A stretch of DNA of 64,000 bases from Natronomicrosphaera sp040876735 (GTDB taxonomy: Bacteria > Planctomycetota > Phycisphaerae > Phycisphaerales > Phycisphaeraceae): the NCBI GenBank assembly GCA_040876735.1, contig JBBDPC010000118.1, forward strand, positions 13,752 to 77,751, read 5' to 3'. Position 1 is the first letter of the stretch, and the number at the start of each line of letters is the position of its first letter. The notes below the pieces were generated by a model, which had not been told where the DNA came from, did no database searches, and saw only the letters and a list, made by a program, of their open reading frames with translations. The position numbers and the translations under genes are program-made. Shown in pieces: positions 45,623 through 52,483 of the stretch.

Positions 45623-45686
45623 CGTAGGGTCCGCGGTTCGCGGACCGCGTTTGGACAGGAATGGTCCGCGAACAGCGGACTCTACG
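45623..45686. repeat. Composite palindromic repeat (GGTCCGCG type)
   Basis: It contains GGTCCGCG-GTT-CGCGGACC (45628-45646) and GTCCGC-GAACA-GCGGAC (45664-45680). Its two ends, CGTAGGGTCCG and CGGACTCTACG, pair with one mismatch, so the 64-bp unit can fold as a whole. This resembles REP/BIME elements of planctomycete genomes. Confidence 0.6.
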
Positions 45687-45710
45687 CCAGGCGTCCCGCT
45701 TGGGTAGTTG

Positions 45711-45775
45711 CAGGGCAGGGCTTGCCCTGCCGGTGGCCCCATTAACGTGATGCGATGGCAGGGCAAGCACTGCCC
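45711..45775. repeat. Palindromic repeat pair (GGCAGGGC type)
   Basis: GGCAGGGC-TT-GCCCTGCC at 45714-45731 is a perfect inverted repeat. A second copy with GGGCA-AGCAC-TGCCC is at 45761-45775. Two copies of a REP-like unit in facing arrangement. Confidence 0.6.
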
Positions 45776-45869
45776 TACGGACTCAGGTGGCCGTCAAAGC
45801 GGCGGCTGCGCCGCACCGCTACACGGGGAGCGGGGGGCGCCTGTGCCTGTGAATGATGTCCGATGCGTA

Positions 45870-48020
45870 TCACTCGCTCTCGATCACTTCAATCTCGTGA
45901 ACGATCGGCCGGTCCCCCGCCTTTTCCACGACCAGGCGCGCCTGGGTGGTGGTGACGGGCTCGAAGGTCGCCTCGGCGGGGAAGCTGTCCGCTCCTTCCG
46001 CGACGTCGATCCACTGGTCGCCCTCACGCACCTGGAACTGCCAGCCGGCCATGCGATCGGCCGCGAGGCGGAACTGGCCGAAGGTGACCGGCTCATCCCA
46101 GGTCAGGTCGAGCGTCTGGGTCTGCTCCGTGCCGCCGCGCCAGTAGGTTCGCTCATCAAGGTCGTTAGCGAGGTTTGCGGGGTTACGTCCGAACGAGGCA
46201 CTGGCCTCGATGGAAGCGAGGGAAGCGAGGTTAAGGTTCTGCTCGAACCGGAACTCGGCCTGTTTGGCGAGGCCGTAGATATGCTCGCCCTTAAAGGCGG
46301 CGGCGGTGAGGGTGACGGTGTCGGTCAGTCCGATCGGACTTTCGTACCGCGGCGCGTTACGGTCGGGGATCGTGCCGTCAGTCGTGTAGCGAACGGGCAG
46401 ATCATCGTGCAGGGCCCGGAGACGGACGCGGACGGTGTTGCCTTTGGCCATATGCGAACCATCGGGTTCGATTTCGACGACCGGGTTGTGTGAGGTGGGA
46501 TGGGCGAGCAGGGCGTGCGGTTGGCCGTGGTTGTCCGAACCGTAGGAGACGTTTTTCCATTGCGCGGCATCATCCGGTCTGGCCACGATGCCGCCCTTGT
46601 AGAAGCCGTCGAAGACCACGCCGTTGAAGTCGGTTTCGCCGAGGAAGACGGCAGCGACGCCGGTGGGGATATCCGGCTGCTGCCACAGTTCAGGCGTAGC
46701 GCGGCCGTCACGGATGAACGGGCTATGCCAGGGGGCGACGGCGGGGTTGGGCCAGTCCTTGGGGCGGGGACGGAAGATGACCCGGGCATTTTCGGGATCG
46801 GCGCTGTGGATGACCATGCGGCCGGTGGACCCGAGCACGAAGCTGGCGCCGTTGGTGCGTTGGCTGGGGGAGGCGTTGGGCTTGATGTCTTGATAACGGT
46901 AGTAATTGCCGGTGAATTCGAGATCGCGTGTGAGTGGTTTGTCGGGGTGGCCGAACAGGAGCGTGCCGCTGATGCCGTAGGTGCCGCGATCGGCGGAGAC
47001 GATGGGGCTGGGGCAGCCCATGCCCGAGCCGTCGAGCATGATGGTGGTCGTTTCTTCCTGGGTGTAGAAGCTGCCGCGGGGGCCGTTGCCGATGAAGCTG
47101 TCCTCGGCCAGGATCAGCGTGCCCCGGGTGTGGGTGAGGCGGTCGCTGGGGCCACCGGCGACGCCGATGACTTCCAGCGAACCTTCGTCGCCGGTGTCGA
47201 TGCGAACCCAGTGGGAGATGGCCGGTGCGTGCGCCCACTTGGGGTCAGGCAGATCGTGGTGGGTGCAGAAGCGGGCGAAGGTGTGACGGTTGTCGTCGCC
47301 GCTGCCGAGTCCGCCGGTCTGCGTGCCTTGGCCGAGTTCCGCGCCGTCTTTGACCCAGAGGTTGCCCGCGACGGTGTATCGCACCTCATAGGAGCCGTGA
47401 CGTTCGACGGTCAGATGCCGGATGCGGAACGCGCCGAGGTGGTCGCGGTTGCCCGGCTGAATGGCGCGATAAGGTTCGTCCGCGGCGGGCAGCAGGACAT
47501 CGCCATCAAAATGACCATCCTGCCGTTCCGGCCCCCGGCGGTTGCCGCGCTGTTCCTGCCAAGGCGACTCCCGCAACGGCTTGCCGCGTTCGTCCAGCCA
47601 GTTGGACGCCTGCATGGCGTTGCCGTCCACCCCCGGCTCGGCCCAGACGATCAGCGGCCGCTCCTCCCATGTCTGCTCCGCCCACTGCGCCAGTTCGGCC
47701 GGGGTTGGCTCGTCGGCCCAGAGCGTATTCCGCGCCAGTGTCTGCGCCTCGGCAGCCGTCAGTTGACGACGTGGTGAGAACGTGGTGGTTTCATCGCCGA
47801 CCGTGACCGCATGCACCAGTGACACCGGCAGGCTCTGCACCGTGCCGCCACGCGCGGAGCGCAGGATCAACAGATCCGCATTCGGATGACGGAACAGGAT
47901 CTCGCACTCGGTTTGCGTGCCGTCGACCAGCACGATCGCCCCCGTTCCCTGGGGCACGGCCCACGCCGGGGCGGTGACGGCCGTCAGTAAGACGCACAGA
48001 TAGATCGACGCATATCGCAT
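45870..48020 (-). CDS. Secreted unknown-family protein with CHB_HEX-like and discoidin-like C-terminus (copy 2 of 3)
   Basis: 716 aa from ATG 48020 (AGGA 8 nt upstream), with a signal peptide (about 1-22, APAWA). Residues about 22-500 align with the protein at 7551: GTGAIVLVDGTQ, VQSLPVSLVHAVTV, TQTGGLGSGDDNRHTFARF, GTLLFGHPDKPLTRDLEF and IPTGVAAVFLGETDFNGVVF. Unlike copy 1 it continues with a chitobiase-C-like domain (about 513-592; PVRYTTDGTIPDRNAPRY) and a discoidin/F5-8-type sugar-binding domain (about 597-716; ANDLDERTYWRGG). It is therefore likely glycan-bound outside the cell. It is third in a minus-strand unit behind the deleted copy and an FG-GAP protein. Core function unknown. Confidence 0.85.
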   Translation of the reverse strand: MRYASIYLCVLLTAVTAPAWAVPQGTGAIVLVDGTQTECEILFRHPNADLLILRSARGGTVQSLPVSLVHAVTVGDETTTFSPRRQLTAAEAQTLARNTLWADEPTPAELAQWAEQTWEERPLIVWAEPGVDGNAMQASNWLDERGKPLRESPWQEQRGNRRGPERQDGHFDGDVLLPAADEPYRAIQPGNRDHLGAFRIRHLTVERHGSYEVRYTVAGNLWVKDGAELGQGTQTGGLGSGDDNRHTFARFCTHHDLPDPKWAHAPAISHWVRIDTGDEGSLEVIGVAGGPSDRLTHTRGTLILAEDSFIGNGPRGSFYTQEETTTIMLDGSGMGCPSPIVSADRGTYGISGTLLFGHPDKPLTRDLEFTGNYYRYQDIKPNASPSQRTNGASFVLGSTGRMVIHSADPENARVIFRPRPKDWPNPAVAPWHSPFIRDGRATPELWQQPDIPTGVAAVFLGETDFNGVVFDGFYKGGIVARPDDAAQWKNVSYGSDNHGQPHALLAHPTSHNPVVEIEPDGSHMAKGNTVRVRLRALHDDLPVRYTTDGTIPDRNAPRYESPIGLTDTVTLTAAAFKGEHIYGLAKQAEFRFEQNLNLASLASIEASASFGRNPANLANDLDERTYWRGGTEQTQTLDLTWDEPVTFGQFRLAADRMAGWQFQVREGDQWIDVAEGADSFPAEATFEPVTTTQARLVVEKAGDRPIVHEIEVIESE

Positions 48021-48090
48021 GGTGGATTCCTGTTGAGCAACCGGAAAACAGTGGAAACGTACGGAAGTAAGCATCTTTGATCGGCCGCGG

Positions 48091-50049
48091 TCACTCGCTC
48101 TGAACGCCGCTGATCGTGATGACTTGATGACGCGGCTGAGTCTCCGAGAGATCAACCGCCTGGCTGGCCGTTTCACCATCGGCGAAGGTCACCTCAAGGG
48201 TGTAAGCGCCTGGCTCACGGACAGCAAAGCTCACCTGCTGCGGCCCCGCCGAGCCGAGGCCGATGTTGCCGCCGAGTTGCCGGGCGGCCACCAGTTCACC
48301 CTCGTCGCCGTGCAGTCGCAGCCAGGCGTTGACCGCGCCGACAGGCCGATCGAGACGGACGGTGGCGATGCGGGTTTCGATCTGTTTGCGGACATCCAGC
48401 GGCGTGGCCGGGTCCGGCTGTTCCGGGCGGTCCTGCGCGGTCTGGTTGACCAGCAGCCAGACCGCGCCGTCGTCACCGCCAACGAGTATGTCATTGGCGC
48501 CATCGCCGGTGACATCACCCGCCGCGAGTCCGCCAGTGGGAAGGTTGTAGAGCGACGGGGGCACGATCTGCCCGCCGGCGTATTTTTCTTCGAGCAGAAA
48601 CGAGCCATAGCCGCGGTTCGTGCAGAAAAAGGCGGTTGATCCGTGGCCGCGGTTGCCGGCGTAGAGATCGATCGTCCCGTCGGCATTGAGATCATTGGCG
48701 ATCACCGTCAACAGCCCCGGCACATCGTCCTGGATTTCGTTGCCGTATCGGGTGACCTCGCGGAAGGCCTGTTCTTCGTCGTATTCGACGAGCATCTTGG
48801 TGTCGTCAAGCAGGATGATCGCGCCGTTGCGGGCCGGGTCAATGAAAGGCGCGATGGCGGCGGTGCCGAAGTCGTATTCGTCGCCTTCCCAGCCGATGGT
48901 GATCGACTCGAAGCCATCGTCCTGACGCAGGAGCAGATATCCCGGGCCGCTGAGGTAGAGCAGGTCCGTGCGGCCGTCGCTGTCGAAATCCCCGGCTTCT
49001 AAGTAACCGTCGCCGCCTGAGCCGTGGGATGCCTCATCCAGACCCAACTGCTCCGTCAGGTTTTCAAATGGAACCTCGCCCGTGTCATCCTCGCGGCTGA
49101 AGGGATTGGCATACGCCGCCAGACCCGCTCCGGCACGGCTGATCACGATGTCGGGGTAGCCATCGCCCGTCAGTTCGACGAACGCGGCGCTGACGACAGT
49201 CCCATCCTGCTCCGGCACCAGATCCGTGCGCGTCCACGGCCCCTCGTCCTGCTTGAGAAAGAGCACGCCGTCGAGCAGCAGGTCGGCGCGGCCGTCGGCG
49301 TTGGCGTCCGCCACGCTGACGCTTTGGCTGGCGGTGTCGGCCAAGCCCAGTGCGTCGGTGCGGTCTTCGAATTCACCGGCCTCGTCCTGGAGATAGACGC
49401 GGTTGCCGGCCGCGCTGGTGACGAGGATGTCCAGCCTGCCGTCGGCGTTGAGGTCGAACAGCGCCACGCCGCCGACCGCGTCATCCAACTGGTCGATCTG
49501 CCTGGCCGTAAAGCGTGTGAAGGGGTCCGCGGGGAAGTAGGCGGTGCCGGCCGCGAGGTCCCGGGTCATCTGCCAGAGCTGATCGACCGCACCGTTGAAA
49601 ACGCCGAACATGATCTGATCGCTGGAAGAAGGCGTGCCTTCATCGGCATCACCAGTAAGTTGCCACTGGCTGTCGTCATTCGCATCGATTGTGGCTTCAT
49701 ACCACTTGCCGCCGCCAGCGTAATAGAGCACATGCTCGGGAGCCCGACGCTTGCCGGCGAACACCACGACCAACTGCCCTTCCTCCACCGCCAGTAAGGA
49801 GGCCAGTTCATCGCGGCTGGCACTCATCACCACCTCGTCGGCGTCGAACTCGCCCTTGGCAACGCCTTCCACCGAGAGCGTGATGGTCAGCTCCCTGGCA
49901 TCGACCGACGTGACCCGGCACGCCATGATGTTCTGGTGCAGGTCATACAGGTGGCGCGGTTGCATGGAGGGGTTGACCAGCGCCATGGCAGGCGTCGCGA
50001 TGAGGGCGATGAGGGTCAGTGTGAACGAAGCGGACAAGAGACGTTTCAT
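48091..50049 (-). CDS. Secreted FG-GAP/VCBS-repeat protein
   Basis: 652 aa from ATG 50049 (AGGTGA 8 nt upstream), with a signal peptide (about 1-24, TPAMA). At least six FG-GAP blades of an integrin-alpha-like propeller carry Ca-binding D-x-N/D-x-D-G loops: DLNADGRLDILV, DANADGRADLLL, ELTGDGYPDIVI, DFDSDGRTDLLY, DLNADGTIDLYA and DVTGDGANDILV. A C-terminal beta-sandwich (about 560-650) follows. It is an extracellular binding protein. It lies 70 nt upstream of the unknown-family copy 2 and 80 nt downstream of the broken copy 3, all in one minus-strand unit under the site at 50600. Confidence 0.88.
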   Translation of the reverse strand: MKRLLSASFTLTLIALIATPAMALVNPSMQPRHLYDLHQNIMACRVTSVDARELTITLSVEGVAKGEFDADEVVMSASRDELASLLAVEEGQLVVVFAGKRRAPEHVLYYAGGGKWYEATIDANDDSQWQLTGDADEGTPSSSDQIMFGVFNGAVDQLWQMTRDLAAGTAYFPADPFTRFTARQIDQLDDAVGGVALFDLNADGRLDILVTSAAGNRVYLQDEAGEFEDRTDALGLADTASQSVSVADANADGRADLLLDGVLFLKQDEGPWTRTDLVPEQDGTVVSAAFVELTGDGYPDIVISRAGAGLAAYANPFSREDDTGEVPFENLTEQLGLDEASHGSGGDGYLEAGDFDSDGRTDLLYLSGPGYLLLRQDDGFESITIGWEGDEYDFGTAAIAPFIDPARNGAIILLDDTKMLVEYDEEQAFREVTRYGNEIQDDVPGLLTVIANDLNADGTIDLYAGNRGHGSTAFFCTNRGYGSFLLEEKYAGGQIVPPSLYNLPTGGLAAGDVTGDGANDILVGGDDGAVWLLVNQTAQDRPEQPDPATPLDVRKQIETRIATVRLDRPVGAVNAWLRLHGDEGELVAARQLGGNIGLGSAGPQQVSFAVREPGAYTLEVTFADGETASQAVDLSETQPRHQVITISGVQSE

Positions 50050-50129
50050 AAAGTTCACCTGGTGGGTGGTGGCGGGTTGGCACAACCTGGCTGGTCGTGT
50101 GGGCTCACAGGGCACGGAGAAGACTTTCA

Positions 50130-50423
50130 TCAGGTCCGCCACGGTTGTTTTTCAGCGAAGGAGACGTTCCGCCAGCGGCGCCAGGCCTCCTCGCTGACGA
50201 TGATGCCGCGACTGGTAGAAGTAACCGTCGACCTCACCGTTGAAACCGGTTTCGCCGGGAAAGTCGGCCGCGGGGCATGCGAATGCTCAAACAGCACCTC
50301 GCAACTCGTCTCCGTGCCGTCGGCCAAGGTGACCGTCCCGATGCCGTGGGGCACTGCCTGCACAGTCATCACGCCGTAAAGCACAAGAGCGATAACAAGA
50401 GCCACGCAGCATGAATTTCGCAT
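50130..50423 (-). pseudogene. Internally deleted, frameshifted copy of the unknown secreted family (copy 3 of 3)
   Basis: The start ATG 50423 opens a signal peptide (about 1-23) and AVPHGIGTVTLADGTETSCEVLFEH, matching the first 45 mature residues of copies 1 and 2. About 410 family residues are then missing. The next bases, read one frame over, give FPGETGFNGEVDGYFYQSR, corresponding to the FNGV-DGFY block near family residue 465. After a further one-base shift, GIIVSEEAWRRWRNVSF matches the GIVVRAQDRQRWQNVTF segment of copy 1. So one deletion and a frameshift have destroyed the gene, leaving a 97-codon frame. The fragment may still be exported as a small peptide. Confidence 0.8.
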
Positions 50424-50599
50424 ACAATTCGCTCCGGGAAGAGTCGGCCCAGGTTGTGAAGCGAAGCGAGCCCGGAAGGCAAACATCGCTGCGACAAGCA
50501 AAGGGTGGTATCCCATGCTCTTCCACTGGCCAGGCGCCGCATCCGACTGGAGGATCTTGTGTCCGCATTTCGATTGAACGTGAAGCAAGATCGAGTAAC

Positions 50600-50612
50600 T
50601 TGCACCAGTGCA
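50600..50612. promoter_or_regulatory. Putative LacI-4 operator, site 2
   Basis: TTGCACCAGTGCA is identical to the 13 bp at 41865-41877 and again accompanied by AGTGCA (50617-50622). It lies 177 nt upstream of the minus-strand unit (broken copy, FG-GAP, copy 2) and 114 nt upstream of the plus-strand module. Either or both could be controlled by LacI-4. Confidence 0.6.
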
Positions 50613-50676
50613 ATTAAGTGCAGATCATGCTACCATGCTTCCGAGGCGTGTCAATCAGTCAGATGGATGTCGAGGT

Positions 50677-50688
50677 TCGCGATCGCGA
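50677..50688. promoter_or_regulatory. 12-bp palindrome upstream of the membrane module
   Basis: TCGCGATCGCGA is fully self-complementary and ends 37 nt before the ATG of the propeller gene, a usual place for a repressor site. The octamer GCGATCGC is a common palindrome in some genomes, so the regulatory role is uncertain. Confidence 0.3.
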
Positions 50689-50725
50689 TGACTTTCGCGG
50701 CACGTTTCTTTGAAAAGGTTTGATC

Positions 50726-52483
50726 ATGGATGGCAGTGAAATGCAGATCCCGACGCTGCTGGGCGTGGTTCCGGTGCTGGTGAATACGGGTGCGGCGTTG
50801 TTGCCGGCGGGGTTGGCGGCGTTGGCGAGTGCGGCGGCGCTGCTGCTGAAGCCGCGGGAGCTGGTGCGGGTGTGCAAGGCGAAGCCGTGGGCGCCGCTGC
50901 TGGTGTTGGCGCTGGCGGTGGGGGGGTGGTTCGGGATCGGCTGGCTGCTGGGCGGCGAAGCGGCGGCAGCGGGCGGCGGGCGGCCGACGGCCGGGGGGGC
51001 GGCGATGGTGGGTTCCGGGGGGGCCGGGGGTTCCGGGGGAGCCGGGGGGGTGCAGACGGACTGGACGCGGGTGGCGTTGGAGATTCTCCGGCACGAACGG
51101 CGTCAGGCGGCCGGGGGGGCTGCCGGCACGGGCGAGGGTGCGGCTGCCGAGGGGGAGGCGGACGGTGACGCGGCATCGGGCATGGCGGGTGATCAGCCGG
51201 TGATTTTCCGCGGCGGTACGAGCCGGCGGGGGTACGGCGGCGGGCGGTCGCCGGTGGATCTGGACCTGGCGTGGGCGTATCACGCGGAGGAGTTTGCGAT
51301 GGTGCTCGCCTCGCCGGTGGTGCATGAGGGGCGGGTGTACGGGGCGTCGACGCTGCTGGACCCGCCGGCGACGTACGGCACGGTGTTCGCCGTGGATGCC
51401 GGGACCGGCGAGCGGCTGTGGCAGACGCAGGTGGTGGACGCGTCGACGGAGCAGGACATGAAGGGCTTTTTCAGTTCGCCGGCGGTGACGGCGGACGGGC
51501 GGCATGTGCTGATCGGCCAGGGGCTGCACGCGGATGCGGACTGCGAACTGCTTTGCCTGGACGCCGAGACGGGGGAGGTGGTCTGGTCGGTGCCGACGCC
51601 GCTGCACGTGGAGAGTTCGCCGGCGATCGAAGGGGACATCGCCGTGGTGGGGGCCGGGGCGATCGAGGCAGGGGCGGACCGCACGCCGCAGGGGGACCCG
51701 GAGGGGCGGGGGCATCCGGGCTACGTCTTCGCGGTGCGGATCAGCACGGGCGAGGAGTTGTGGCGCTACCAGGTTAATGATCCCGAGAGTTCGCCGGTGA
51801 TCCGCGACGGGATTGCCTACATCGGCTCGGGGGTGAACGGCAACGCGGTGGTGGCGTTGCGGGTGGAAGGGACGGACGCGGAGTTGGAAGCCGAGGGACT
51901 TGAGCGTCTGGTGTGGCGGACCGAGACGCCGCACCCGGCGGTGGGGGCGGTGACGCTGGTGGACGACCTGGTGCTGATCGGCTGCGGCAACAGCGACTAC
52001 GTCTTCGCCGACCCGAACCCGGCGGGGCTGGTGCTGGCGCTGGATGCCGCCAGCGGGGAGAAGCGGTGGCAGGTGGATTTGCCGGACAGCGTGCTGGGCC
52101 CGATCGCGGTGGATCAGGGGCTGGCGGTGGCGGCGGTGCGCAGCGGCGAGCATGATGACGGTCGGCGAAGCGGGCAGATCGTGGCGCTGGACGTCAGCGA
52201 GCAGGGCCGGGAGGTGTGGCGCTATCAGCTTGGTCGCAACGCCCTGGCGCTGGCGGGCCCGGCCTTGACGGACAGCCATGTGTACGCGCTGAGCACCGAC
52301 GGCTATCTGCTGGTGCTGGACCGCGCCGACGGGTCGCTGGTGGAAGAGCATTACGTCAACCAGTCGGGTCGGCCGGGCGAACAGGGGCTGTCGATCAGTT
52401 CGCCGTTCGTCGCCGACGGCCAGGTGTACGTCGGCAGCGAGACCGGCGGGCTGCGGGCGTACGAAGGAGTGTCGTCGCCATGA
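50726..52483 (+). CDS. Membrane-anchored PQQ-type beta-propeller protein
   Basis: 585 aa from ATG 50726 (AAGG 7 nt upstream). Two hydrophobic segments (about 10-42 and 53-75) anchor it. A Gly/Ser/Ala-rich linker (about 78-115, VGSGGAGGSGGAGG) and a short acidic helix lead to a propeller (about 170-580) with BamB/PQQ blades: GTVFAVDAGTGERLW, LLCLDAETGEVVW, VFAVRISTGEELW, LVLALDAASGEKRW and LLVLDRADGSLVE. The signature is clear, yet no cofactor-site residues can be assigned. The stop overlaps the next gene's start (ATGA), so the two proteins are made together and probably interact. Five exact seven-G tracts lie in its first 400 bp. The gene uses G-ending codons strongly. Confidence 0.88.
   Translation: MDGSEMQIPTLLGVVPVLVNTGAALLPAGLAALASAAALLLKPRELVRVCKAKPWAPLLVLALAVGGWFGIGWLLGGEAAAAGGGRPTAGGAAMVGSGGAGGSGGAGGVQTDWTRVALEILRHERRQAAGGAAGTGEGAAAEGEADGDAASGMAGDQPVIFRGGTSRRGYGGGRSPVDLDLAWAYHAEEFAMVLASPVVHEGRVYGASTLLDPPATYGTVFAVDAGTGERLWQTQVVDASTEQDMKGFFSSPAVTADGRHVLIGQGLHADADCELLCLDAETGEVVWSVPTPLHVESSPAIEGDIAVVGAGAIEAGADRTPQGDPEGRGHPGYVFAVRISTGEELWRYQVNDPESSPVIRDGIAYIGSGVNGNAVVALRVEGTDAELEAEGLERLVWRTETPHPAVGAVTLVDDLVLIGCGNSDYVFADPNPAGLVLALDAASGEKRWQVDLPDSVLGPIAVDQGLAVAAVRSGEHDDGRRSGQIVALDVSEQGREVWRYQLGRNALALAGPALTDSHVYALSTDGYLLVLDRADGSLVEEHYVNQSGRPGEQGLSISSPFVADGQVYVGSETGGLRAYEGVSSP

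Larger units (their letters stand above)
45444..45869. other. Repeat-rich intergenic region between convergent genes
   Basis: 426 bases between the convergent pseudopilin and secreted-protein genes. It contains several strong hairpins, listed separately, and no gene I can support. Two dispersed-repeat types, one based on GGTCCGCG and one on GGCAGGGC, lie within about 150 bp of each other, marking it as a repeat landing site. Confidence 0.6.
50424..50725. other. Divergent regulatory region of the 50.4-kb unit and the membrane module
   Basis: 302 bases without a gene. It contains the LacI-4-type operator (50600-50612, with AGTGCA at 50617-50622) and a separate perfect palindrome near the module start (50677-50688). 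The sequence here is richer in A/T than the neighbouring genes, as expected for promoters. Confidence 0.5.

Noticed and set aside
45623..45775. CRISPR array
   Set aside because: The repeats are palindromic and of two different types, with no regular direct-repeat/spacer spacing and no cas genes nearby.
52216..52479. N-terminal extension of the fusion protein
   Set aside because: It is an out-of-frame reading of the propeller gene, with Gly/Arg-rich nonsense composition. The overlap ATG at 52480 gives the proper PEP-synthase-like start.
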